Source of the DNA: Pyricularia pennisetigena
Lineage: Eukaryota > Ascomycota > Sordariomycetes > Magnaporthales > Pyriculariaceae
Assembly (NCBI RefSeq): GCF_004337985.1
Contig: NW_021940920.1
Location: forward strand, 229,429 to 293,428
Length of the DNA: 64,000 nt
Direction of reading: 5' to 3'
Below are positions 20,973-29,722 of the stretch, piece by piece. The translations under genes were made by a program, and so were the position numbers. Below the pieces are notes generated by a model, which was not told where the DNA came from, did not search any database, and worked only from the letters and a program-made list of their open reading frames with translations. The first letter of the stretch is position 1, and each line of letters starts with the position of its first letter.

Positions 20973-23855
20973 ATGTCCGCCGCCAAGGCTCCGGCTCAGC
21001 CTCCGCCGGTGAAGCTTTCCCTTCCGCTGGAATACCAACAAAGCGTGTTCCAGGAGCTCCGCGCCGATGACCAGCTCGTCATTATCGCCCGAGGCCTCGG
21101 GCTTATGAGGCTAGTTACCAATTTGCTTCACTCATACGATGCGGCTGGCAACAACCTGGTCCTTGTGGTCAACGCCGACGAGCGCGAGATAGGCTGGATC
21201 GGAGAGGCGCTTGCCGAGCACGCCGCCATAAGTGCCAGTACCCTGGCGCGGGGCTTGACCGTCGTCAACACTGACTTCACCAACGTCGGCCAGCGCGAGC
21301 GGCTGTATGCCGGAGGCGGCATCTTCAGCGTCACGTCTCGCATCTTGGTCGTCGACTTGCTCACAGGCCTGTTGGATCCAGTCTCCATCACCGGTATAGT
21401 GTTGCTGCATGCGGACAAGGTGGTTGCAACTTCGCTCGAGGCGTTCATCTTGCGTATATACCGACAGAAGAACAAAGTCGGTTTTCTTAAGGCCTTCTCG
21501 GACAATCCCGAAGCGTTCACCTACGGCTTTGCTCCGTTGGCCACCATGATGCGTAACATGTTCCTGCGCAAGGCGTCCCTCTGGCCACGGTTTCACATTT
21601 CTGTCGCCAAGTCCCTTGAGGGCAAGAAGACGGCCGAAGTGGTCGAGCTTGAGGTGCAGATGACGGAAGCCATGAACACCATCCAGACGGCCATCATGGA
21701 GTGTGTGGAGGTCAGTATCCACGAGCTCAAGAAAGGTAACTCGGGTCAGTTACTTGATATGGAGGATTGGAATCTCGACAGTGCTCTCACGCAGAACTTT
21801 GATGTCAGCATCCGTCGCCAGCTCAATCCAAACTGGCACCGCGTCAGCTGGAAGACGAAGCAGATTGTTGGGGATTTGACTGTGCTACGTGGAATGTTGC
21901 AATCCGTTGTATCGTTGGACGCTGTCTCGTTTTTGCAGCTCCTCGATACCATCCACGCTGCACATAAGCCGCCACCAGGCTCAACCAGACAGACACAGTC
22001 ACCTTGGTTGTTCCTAGATGCTGCGCAGACCATATTCGAGACGGCGAAGAAGAGGGTTTATGCTGCCAGCAACACTAGATCCGTCACTTCGGGACCGGAA
22101 ATGAGCACAAACGCTTCTCTTGACTCCCTACAGCCAGTGCTGGAAGAGCAGCCAAAGTGGTCTGTGTTAGCCGATGTTTTGACCGAGATCGAGCGCGACA
22201 TGTACTTTGAGCCTACATCGCGGGGCGACTCCAACGGAACAATCCTCATCATGTGCTCTGATACCAATACCTGCCGGCAGCTTCGTGATTTCCTTCAGTT
22301 CATGTATGTAAAACCACGCAGCGAGCGCAAGCTTGACAAGTCGGCAGCCATAGAAGGGGAAGATGATGAGGAACCATCGGCTGCTTATCTTATGCGTCGG
22401 AAGCTGCGCAACTACTTGAAGTGGAAGCGAGAGTTTGCGCAAGTCAATGCCACCCTCTTCGCCGAGAACCAAAAGGCTTTATCCAACGCCACTGACTCGA
22501 GGGGCTCTGGTCGTGCGCCTCCAAACAAGCGACGCAGAGTTCGGGGCGGCGGGTCAGTGAATGTCGGTGGCGCCAGGGCTGACAATGGCAGCATAAATCA
22601 ATACTTTGAGAAGCCGGGAGAGGTGGCGGAGCTCATGGCCTCGGTCCAACTGAACGGCGAGGAAGAGGAGCAGGCGGAACAAAAGGTTGATGTCATGGCC
22701 GTACCCGATGCGCTTGAGAACATGGATGATTACTACGAGCTGTACGAGATGCAAGATCTCGTAGTGGTCCATGCCTACGATGGTGACCAGGACGAACATG
22801 TCCTTGAGGAGGTCAAGCCGCGTTACGTCGTCATGTACGAGCCCGATGCGTCCTTTATCAGGCGAGTTGAGGTTTACCGGAGTTCACACAATGACCGCAA
22901 CGTGCGTGTCTACTTTATGTACTACGGTGGCTCCGTAGAAGAGCAACGGTACCTGTCGACGATCCGTCGCGAGAAGGATTCATTCACCAAGCTCCTCAAG
23001 GAGCGCGCATCAATGGCTATTACCATCACCACAGACCCGCACGGCGCTCCAGACGACCCCCAGGAGGCATTCCTCCGAACAGTCAACACCCGCATTGCAG
23101 GCGGCGGGAGGATGACAACCAAGGCGACGGCGGAACCGCCTCGCGTCGTGGTGGATGTGCGAGAGTTCCGCTCGTCTCTGCCGTCCCTCATCCACGGTCG
23201 GTCCTTGGTAGTCGTGCCTTGCATGTTGACGGTGGGCGACTACATCTTGTCGCCAAACATATGCATCGAGAGGAAGTCTATTTCTGATCTGATCTCATCC
23301 TTCAAGGACGGCAGGTTGTTTGGGCAATGCGAGTCTATGTTCCAGCACTACAAAAACCCAATGTTATTGATCGAGTTTGACCAGAACAAATCCTTTACGC
23401 TCGAGCCGTTTGCGGACTTGTCGGGTAACCTGAACAGCATCAGGCCCTCTGCTCAGCCGTCGGATCTGCAATCTCGTCTTGTGCTGCTGACGCTGGCCTT
23501 TCCCAAGCTGCGCATCATCTGGTCCTCATCTCCCTATGAGACGGCCGAGATATTCGAGCGGCTCAAAGCACAGGAACCCGAGCCCGACCCCATAGCTGCC
23601 GTGCGAGCGGGGCTGGACGGCACCACGGGTGTTGGCGATGACCAACCCTTCAACACGGAGCCGCAGGAAATGTTGGGCATTGTGCCGGGGATTACGCCTA
23701 AAAACATCAAGGCGATCACAGCCCAGGTCGACAATCTGAGGGAGATAGCAAACATGCCACTACCAGAGCTCGAGGTCGTGGCTGGAAAAGAGGTTTCTCG
23801 GCAGGTTTATGGCTTCTTTAACAAGGACGTGATAGAGGATGTTGACAACGAGTAG
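20973..23855 (+). CDS. RAD1: XPF/Rad1 (MUS-38) structure-specific DNA repair endonuclease (960 aa)
   Basis: Catalytic subunit of the XPF-ERCC1 (Rad1-Rad10) nuclease that cuts 5' of the lesion in nucleotide excision repair and trims flaps in recombination. Single exon; the ATG at 20973 is in good context (ctaccATGTCC). The N-terminal degenerate helicase module spans about residues 18-500 (LPLEYQQSVFQELRADDQLV, VVNTDFTNVGQRERLYAGGG, SRILVVDLLTG). A basic, acidic linker follows (PPNKRRRVRGGG, a likely nuclear signal). The ERCC4 nuclease domain is at about residues 724-860 with VDVREFRSS, VGDYILS, IERKSISDLISSFKDGRL; these match the GDxnERKx3D active-site pattern intact. A helix-hairpin-helix end (MLGIVPGITPKNIKAI, LPELEVVAG) binds the Ercc1/Rad10 partner. 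Length fits the family. Nothing is broken. Confidence 0.97.
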   Translation: MSAAKAPAQPPPVKLSLPLEYQQSVFQELRADDQLVIIARGLGLMRLVTNLLHSYDAAGNNLVLVVNADEREIGWIGEALAEHAAISASTLARGLTVVNTDFTNVGQRERLYAGGGIFSVTSRILVVDLLTGLLDPVSITGIVLLHADKVVATSLEAFILRIYRQKNKVGFLKAFSDNPEAFTYGFAPLATMMRNMFLRKASLWPRFHISVAKSLEGKKTAEVVELEVQMTEAMNTIQTAIMECVEVSIHELKKGNSGQLLDMEDWNLDSALTQNFDVSIRRQLNPNWHRVSWKTKQIVGDLTVLRGMLQSVVSLDAVSFLQLLDTIHAAHKPPPGSTRQTQSPWLFLDAAQTIFETAKKRVYAASNTRSVTSGPEMSTNASLDSLQPVLEEQPKWSVLADVLTEIERDMYFEPTSRGDSNGTILIMCSDTNTCRQLRDFLQFMYVKPRSERKLDKSAAIEGEDDEEPSAAYLMRRKLRNYLKWKREFAQVNATLFAENQKALSNATDSRGSGRAPPNKRRRVRGGGSVNVGGARADNGSINQYFEKPGEVAELMASVQLNGEEEEQAEQKVDVMAVPDALENMDDYYELYEMQDLVVVHAYDGDQDEHVLEEVKPRYVVMYEPDASFIRRVEVYRSSHNDRNVRVYFMYYGGSVEEQRYLSTIRREKDSFTKLLKERASMAITITTDPHGAPDDPQEAFLRTVNTRIAGGGRMTTKATAEPPRVVVDVREFRSSLPSLIHGRSLVVVPCMLTVGDYILSPNICIERKSISDLISSFKDGRLFGQCESMFQHYKNPMLLIEFDQNKSFTLEPFADLSGNLNSIRPSAQPSDLQSRLVLLTLAFPKLRIIWSSSPYETAEIFERLKAQEPEPDPIAAVRAGLDGTTGVGDDQPFNTEPQEMLGIVPGITPKNIKAITAQVDNLREIANMPLPELEVVAGKEVSRQVYGFFNKDVIEDVDNE

Positions 23856-24226
23856 AGCTGACAATCAACAAACCAATTCAAGCCTCATAGTGCATATTAT
23901 CTCATATCTCGAAGATTGGAATATGGAACAGAAGCAGGCACAAAGAGACAAATAGCAAGTCAAAAGACGCAATGGGTATCTGTTCAAACTATCTTTCTTG
24001 CAAGTCGTAATGTCATGCTTGCATGCTGCGGTGTTGATGTGTTTGCGAGTAAATGCAGTGTAGAATAAAGAAACAATAAAAAGGGGGTAATCGCAGTCGC
24101 GGTATTACAAAAATTCCAACGCCAACACACACGTCGCAGCCAAACTTCATATGCTCCAACTCTTTGGGCTTTGTAGAATCACCCATCTGCCCTCACTCCT
24201 TTTTTTTTTGCGGCAGATGGGTCCTA
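23856..24226. other. Convergent intergenic spacer
   Basis: 3' regions of the XPF gene (+) and the micropeptide gene (-). AT-rich, with AATAAA-like elements near 24064-24080. No gene seen. Confidence 0.55.
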
Positions 24227-24504
24227 TTATACGCGAGTCGTCCTATGGGTTCTGGTTCGGTGACGACCGCCACCGCTGCGCCTTGCGTATCCTGCATGAC
24301 GAACATTTGTGTCAGCGTTTTGTAATTCTTTTCAAAAAGAAGAAATGCAATAGAGGTGGAGAGCAAAAACATACCACATGTAATGCAGTTAATCAGGACG
24401 TTGAAGATGCTGACGATGCCAGAGATGATGGCTTGGATCATGGAGCCGATGGCGTTGACAATGCCGCGGAGGCAATTGCCGATGCTTGACATTACTGCAC
24501 CCAT
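24227..24504 (-). CDS. Hydrophobic micropeptide with basic tail (64 aa)
   Basis: Exon 1 24375-24504 and exon 2 24227-24291, intron 24292-24374 (83 bp, phase 1, GTATGT..CATGCAG). Spliced, the protein is a 44-residue hydrophobic or amphipathic segment (MGAVMSSIGNCLRGIVNAIG, SMIQAIISGIVSIFNVLINC, ITCG) followed by a basic tail of Arg, Gly, His and Thr ending TTRV. From memory this layout resembles a widespread but uncharacterised fungal micropeptide family (MGA start, repeated IVxxIG units, a CG pair, Arg/Gly/His tail). The unspliced frame reads through into unrelated sequence, so the spliced form is preferred. The hydrophobic part looks like two copies of an I-V/I-x-x-I unit. Probably membrane-associated. 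The ATG lies only 13 bases from a poly-T run (plus strand) that leads into an assembly gap. Confidence 0.75.
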
Positions 24505-24510
24505 TTTGGC

Positions 24511-24516
<6 letters not shown>

Positions 24517-24553
<37 letters not shown>
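24517..24553. repeat. Poly-T tract, 37 bases, running into the gap
   Basis: Uninterrupted T from just upstream of the micropeptide start up to the first N; a further short T run resumes directly after the gap (25139-25144). The true length is unknown. Confidence 0.9.
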
Positions 24554-25138
24554 NNNNNNNNNNNNNNNNNNNNNNNNNNNNNNNNNNNNNNNNNNNNNNN
24601 NNNNNNNNNNNNNNNNNNNNNNNNNNNNNNNNNNNNNNNNNNNNNNNNNNNNNNNNNNNNNNNNNNNNNNNNNNNNNNNNNNNNNNNNNNNNNNNNNNNN
24701 NNNNNNNNNNNNNNNNNNNNNNNNNNNNNNNNNNNNNNNNNNNNNNNNNNNNNNNNNNNNNNNNNNNNNNNNNNNNNNNNNNNNNNNNNNNNNNNNNNNN
24801 NNNNNNNNNNNNNNNNNNNNNNNNNNNNNNNNNNNNNNNNNNNNNNNNNNNNNNNNNNNNNNNNNNNNNNNNNNNNNNNNNNNNNNNNNNNNNNNNNNNN
24901 NNNNNNNNNNNNNNNNNNNNNNNNNNNNNNNNNNNNNNNNNNNNNNNNNNNNNNNNNNNNNNNNNNNNNNNNNNNNNNNNNNNNNNNNNNNNNNNNNNNN
25001 NNNNNNNNNNNNNNNNNNNNNNNNNNNNNNNNNNNNNNNNNNNNNNNNNNNNNNNNNNNNNNNNNNNNNNNNNNNNNNNNNNNNNNNNNNNNNNNNNNNN
25101 NNNNNNNNNNNNNNNNNNNNNNNNNNNNNNNNNNNNNN
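24554..25138. other. Assembly gap (585 N)
   Basis: Run of N bounded on both sides by T. The assembler probably stopped in a long homopolymer or low-complexity region. Open frames translated across it are meaningless. Confidence 1.
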
Positions 25139-26164
25139 TTTTTTCTACCAGGCCCCTCCTTCAAACAGAAGCGAGCTCAATCCCCTTTGGTTACCTTCAA
25201 GTTAAGGGTTGTCTGAGCAGTGATGTCATGACGTCATTTGATACCCCTAATCGGCCAAAGAGCCAAATAAAAAACATACGTCAAAGCTATTACGGGGGAG
25301 GGCGTCCATCCCCCATGGGCCATCACGGAACGAGGAAGATCGTACCCTCAGAGAGAAAAAAGAAAGCCAATCAAATAGTTAGTTGCATGGGTTCAAATTT
25401 ATCCACATTGAAGCCTGATCTTGAGTCCCCCGGTCGGGACTGTTTTGACCTGCACAAAGGAAGCATAAACAAAAACTGAAAGGGATCCGATGCCGCTGGT
25501 AATGCTAGAGTAATAATCACTGATGTCATGCAGCCGAAGAAGAAGTAAAACAAATCTCCAGGTACTTTGCTCTTCAAAGGAACTTGGGCTGGTAAAAGAA
25601 ATCGGGTAATTTATGCTCAAGCATCATCGGCGCCACAGGTATGCTTGTTGTACCGAAAAAAGCGGCATCTTGAGCGGTAGCAGACACCAAGCCGGTAGTA
25701 GCTAGCATAGCAGTCATAGAAGTCACCACATTTCAATTACACCAACGGACATCACACATCCAGGTTGGCAATGCCCAGGTGGAGCTTGCCTGGCTCCATA
25801 TTCAGGGCTTGTGCTCGGTACATAGAAGGCCAGAACCGCTTTTCAAGGACCAGAACCCTCGTATTGGTGACTAGATAATAATGCCAACCACTAATACCAC
25901 GAAATCTTTTACAGTCTCGGTAATTGAGTGTCGGGGAAAATAGAGAGAAATTCGAGCCCCTCACCCATAACAGGTTTGTGAAAACACAACTTTTCGTGCA
26001 CCGCGGCTAAGATCAAAGTTTGCGACCAAGACTTCCAACCCCATAGGAAAAAATAAACCATGCACCCAAGTCTGAGCGACGTGGAGAATCCTCGCCAGTC
26101 GTAAAACTAACATTTCGTCCCTGAACACCCGCCCATAAAAGAGACCGAAAACCGCGTGAATCCC

Positions 26165-26586
26165 TTACGAAGCCATATAGGTGCTTGCGTCAATACCATC
26201 CTTGGGGAACTCACTAGAAACACATATGTTAGCAGGTCATTATACTTAATCAAATAGTTTATGGAATTAGAAAGTGAGAAACTTACGGAATGGGAACCTC
26301 GAAGCGCTTCTCGATAGCAGTCAGGACTTCCTTGTCCTGGTCGTTGGTAACAAAAGAGACGGCGAGACCCTTGGTGCCGAAACGACCAGCACGACCGACA
26401 CGGTGAAGGTATGAGTCGGCGTCAGCAGGCATGTCATAGTTGATAGCCAGGTTAATACGCTCGATATCGATACCACGACCGAACACGTCGGTGGCTACGC
26501 AAATACGCTTATTGAATTCCTTGAACTCCTTGTACCGACGGATACTATAAAGATTCTGTCAGTCGCCGTCGCGGGGGATGGGGAAC

Positions 26587-26617
<31 letters not shown>

Positions 26618-28489
26618 ATGGATGTGCAAATGAAAACATACCGCTCTTCCTGGCTGACACCCGAGTGTACAGCAATCGAAGGGAAGTTGCACTCGCGGAG
26701 AAGCTTGTCAAGCTCTGTGGCACGCAAAGTGCTCTTGACGAAGATGATGACTTGGTTGAATTGGAGATCATCCAGAAGCTCGTTGAGCTTCCTGTTCTTC
26801 TCCTTCTCCTCGAGAGCAACAAAGTATTGCTGCAGACCGTGCAACGTCAACTTGGTGTCCTCGTCAACGTAGTGCTCCGTCGGGTTCTGCATGAACTTCT
26901 TGCAAATCGGCTTGATCTCATCCGAGAGCGTGGCAGAGAACATCATGACCTGCTTCTGCTGAGGCGTAGCACGGAAGATCTCCTGAACATCACGGCGCAT
27001 GTCTAGGGTCTTGTTAATACAACCGACCACCATGGGAACGTCTGCAACTGGGTCGAATCCAAGGCGGGCCGCACTTACCAATCTGGTCAAGCATCTTGTC
27101 GCACTCATCAAGGACAAATATGCGCACGCTGCTAAGGCGCAAGAATTTATCACGGACAAGCGCGTTAAGTCGTCCGGGTGTTCCGACAATGATGTGAGGG
27201 TGAGTCTCCTTGTTCTTCAGCAACTCGGCATCCTTCTGGATGGGCGTACCACCAAAGAAAACGCCAGTCTTGATGTCAGGCATGTACTTGGAGAAACGGT
27301 TGTACTCGTTACGAATCTGGAAAGCCAGTTCACGAGTGTGGCACATGACGAGGACTGAGCACTCTCCAGCTACGGGCTCGACCTGCTGGAGGGTAGTGAG
27401 GACGAAAACGGCCGTCTTTCCCAGACCGGACTTGGCTTGGCAGATAATATCTCCTCCCAACATGGCTTGAGGGATACATGTCTGCTGGACTGTACGGTCG
27501 ATCGATGTTAGATAATCGCGTCTTGAAAGGTACGTTTGGATTGGACGGTTGGGTTGGGTCGAAGGAGGTCCGTCCATCGTCGCAGCAGAGGCAAGGCAAG
27601 TATTCGGTTTCAGCGTGACACCCCAGAACAGGGAACAACAGTTGTATCCCTCCTGAAAGAGGGAGACGCAAGGCTTGACGGTTCGTGATGTTGACCGAAG
27701 TCAATCACTCGCCGACTTGGGAGAAACACACTGTCAGAGAGTGCGAGACACAACGCTGACATGTGCTCCTCCCTGACATCCGCATAGGATGTTTTGAGTC
27801 CATCTAAGTCAGACGGGCGTCTAAGCCTTTCCCTAGATTCTTGCGGGGCCTTCCCACACTCCAGCTGGCGAGGCTGTCACCCGCGATAAAGACGCACTCA
27901 ACTAACACTCGCCACAGACGCTCTTACGAGCCTGCTGCCAATGAAGAGGCCGCCTTGTTTCAGTCGCAAAACATGCGACAGAGACCAAGTCCGATTTGAC
28001 GATACATCGTACCCTCGCGACTGAGCATGATTGAACAATGATGCGCCACCACCACCAACAACTGATTTCCCCTTCCCCATTTTTGCGCGCCTAATGTGCG
28101 AGGTGTGTGGTTTTTTTTTTCGCCTTTTTGCCTTTTTGCCTGGTAGATACTTGATTTGCTTGCGCGAGATGGACGGACCCGGACCGGAGAGAAAAAAGGT
28201 CTGGAGGGGATGGATAGAGCTGGGAGATTAAAACGTGTTTTGTTTCGGGGAACTAACCCTCCGAGGGGTGCTCGAAACCGCAGTCACCGATCGCGCGGAG
28301 GAGCTCGGGCTTCAGCAAGAAGTCGCGGAAGCCAGTAGAATGGATGCCGACGTAACTGCCCTTCTTGTCGACGTTGCCGCCGGCAGCGAGCTCGCCCTTC
28401 TTTCCGTTCGAGTCCGTGGCCGGGGCGGCGGTCTCATTGGTGTTGAGCTCCTCATCGGAGTAGTCGATGAGATCTTCTTCGGCAGACAT
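26165..28489 (-). CDS. SUB2: SUB2/UAP56 DEAD-box (DECD) RNA helicase, splicing and mRNA export (436 aa)
   Basis: ATPase needed for spliceosome assembly and for loading the TREX export complex (partner Yra1/ALY). Five exons: 28258-28489, 27079-27489, 26642-27002, 26287-26544, 26165-26213. Introns: 27490-28257 (768 bp), 27003-27078 (76), 26545-26641 (97), 26214-26286 (73). All joins keep phase and rebuild the family sequence. Motifs in order: [17 protein letters not shown] and [16 protein letters not shown] (Q motif), AKSGLGKT (Walker A), [20 protein letters not shown] (Walker B, diagnostic for SUB2), [22 protein letters not shown] and [10 protein letters not shown]. Length matches the family. 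The first intron is about ten times longer than its neighbours yet has a normal GTTAGT donor and a CTAAC branch site 17 bases before the acceptor. Intron 3 holds a TA dinucleotide repeat. Confidence 0.97.
26590..26617. repeat. (AT)n microsatellite inside SUB2 intron 3
   Basis: About 14 AT units between the donor (26641) and acceptor (26545) of a 97-bp intron. Likely polymorphic in length. Confidence 0.9.
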
Positions 28490-29164
28490 TTTGGCAGTAA
28501 TCTGGGTTGTTGTTGGAGATTGGTGTCGAGGATGAAAAGTAAGCAAATCGAGATGAGCTTGTCAATGTGCCGATTATGGATCGCTGTAAGCTGCACGTGA
28601 AGAGAGAAGGGACGGCCCGCAATAGGCAATTAAAGTTAATATTCCGGTTGTTCGCGATTTAACGCGTTTCCGGTCGTGAAGGCTGTGGTTGTGGATGAAC
28701 AATGGCGAGTATTTGGATGGGAAAAGAGCTTAGTCGCTGCACCCAAGAAGGAAAACTCGGAGAAGAATGACCGGGCTGATTGAGATTGCCTCTTGGAAAG
28801 TGACAGCAACAACCGCACGGTCTGACACGAGTGCACCGCCTCATGCCAGTGCAAGCAACTGTGTCAGTGGAGAGAGGCTGACAGCAGAGCTAGTCCAGAT
28901 CGGGAAAGTGGACTTGACTCAAGTAGGATCACAAAAATGGCTTGGTCCTTGCATTGCTAGAAGCTAGGGCGAGAACCATTGCATGAATCAATCCATAAAA
29001 AAAACATCACTGTAGCATCTGCAGCTTGAGTACCATCTTCTGTTCTCTATCAAACCAAACCTCATTCGGCAAACACCCCCCAGAAAAAAAAACTAGAAAA
29101 AAAAAAACCAGGTACCTACCAACAAGTTGTCTGTCTAGCGTGAAGATAATCCAAGAGGGGGGAA
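28490..29164. promoter_or_regulatory. Shared divergent promoter region of SUB2 and RPR2
   Basis: 675 bp between the start codons of two oppositely oriented RNA-processing genes. It contains A-rich tracts near the RPR2 leader (29085-29107) and the GGTACCTACC motif at 29111-29120. No specific factor site is claimed. Confidence 0.5.
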
Positions 29165-29722
29165 ATGGCCAAAAAGCAAAAGGACAAGGGCAACGGCGTA
29201 CAGAACCGTCCCGCCTACTCGCGCGTGTCATTTCTCTACCAAGCAGCGACGCTCATGACCACCCCAAGATTTTCAAACGCCACACCGGTCCCCACTCAAC
29301 AAGCCGCAAAGGTCGCCGAGCCAACGGAGGCATCAACATCAGGTGACATAGCACCTGAGCAGACTCCCAGTCCTGAAAACCTACGAGGCATTTCTCGTCG
29401 TTTTGTCACGGATCTACGTCAGGTTGGGCTCAAGACTCAGATCCGTATGGATCCGTCCATCAAACGCAAACTATGCAAGTTCTGCGATACTCTTCTAATC
29501 GAGGGCGAAACCTGTACTTCTTTTGTGGAGAACAGGAGCAAAGACGGACGCAAACCATGGGCTGACGTTTTGGTCATCAAATGCAAAACATGCCAGAGGG
29601 AAAAGAGGTTTCCTGTGGCAGCTGCGAGACAAAAACGAAGGCCGTTCCGGACTAAGGACAGTAATGACAAGGAGAAACCACAGGTCAATGAAATGCCCGA
29701 TGCGGAGATGACGGCCAGCTGA
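29165..29722 (+). CDS. RPR2: RNase P protein subunit Rpr2/Rpp21 (185 aa)
   Basis: Zinc-binding protein subunit of nuclear RNase P, which trims tRNA 5' leaders. Single exon from ATG 29165. The helical N-terminal part (NRPAYSRVSFLYQAATLM, then RGISRRFVTDLRQVGLKTQI) precedes the signature R-x-x-C-K-x-C: KRKLCKFCDTLLIEGETC and, after a loop, VIKCKTCQREKRFP. These two CxxC pairs form the zinc ribbon. A basic end (RQKRRPFRTK) fits RNA binding. Snm1 of RNase MRP belongs to the same family, but the compact layout suits Rpr2/Rpp21 better. It is divergent to SUB2. Confidence 0.92.
   Translation: MAKKQKDKGNGVQNRPAYSRVSFLYQAATLMTTPRFSNATPVPTQQAAKVAEPTEASTSGDIAPEQTPSPENLRGISRRFVTDLRQVGLKTQIRMDPSIKRKLCKFCDTLLIEGETCTSFVENRSKDGRKPWADVLVIKCKTCQREKRFPVAAARQKRRPFRTKDSNDKEKPQVNEMPDAEMTAS

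Larger units (their letters stand above)
24505..26164. other. Intergenic region with assembly gap
   Basis: Contains the promoter of the micropeptide gene, a 585-base gap, and about 1 kb of sequence (25141-26164) downstream of SUB2 in which no gene was recognised. Genes hidden in the gap cannot be excluded. Confidence 0.6.

Noticed and set aside
24193..25164. Long frames spanning the N gap
   Set aside because: They consist largely of unknown residues plus poly-Lys or poly-Phe from the T/A run; only the spliced 64-residue protein is supportable.
25388..25405. GGGTTCAAATTTATCC resembling a tRNA T-arm
   Set aside because: The B-box consensus fails after GGTTCAAAT and no matching acceptor, D-arm or anticodon stem was seen.
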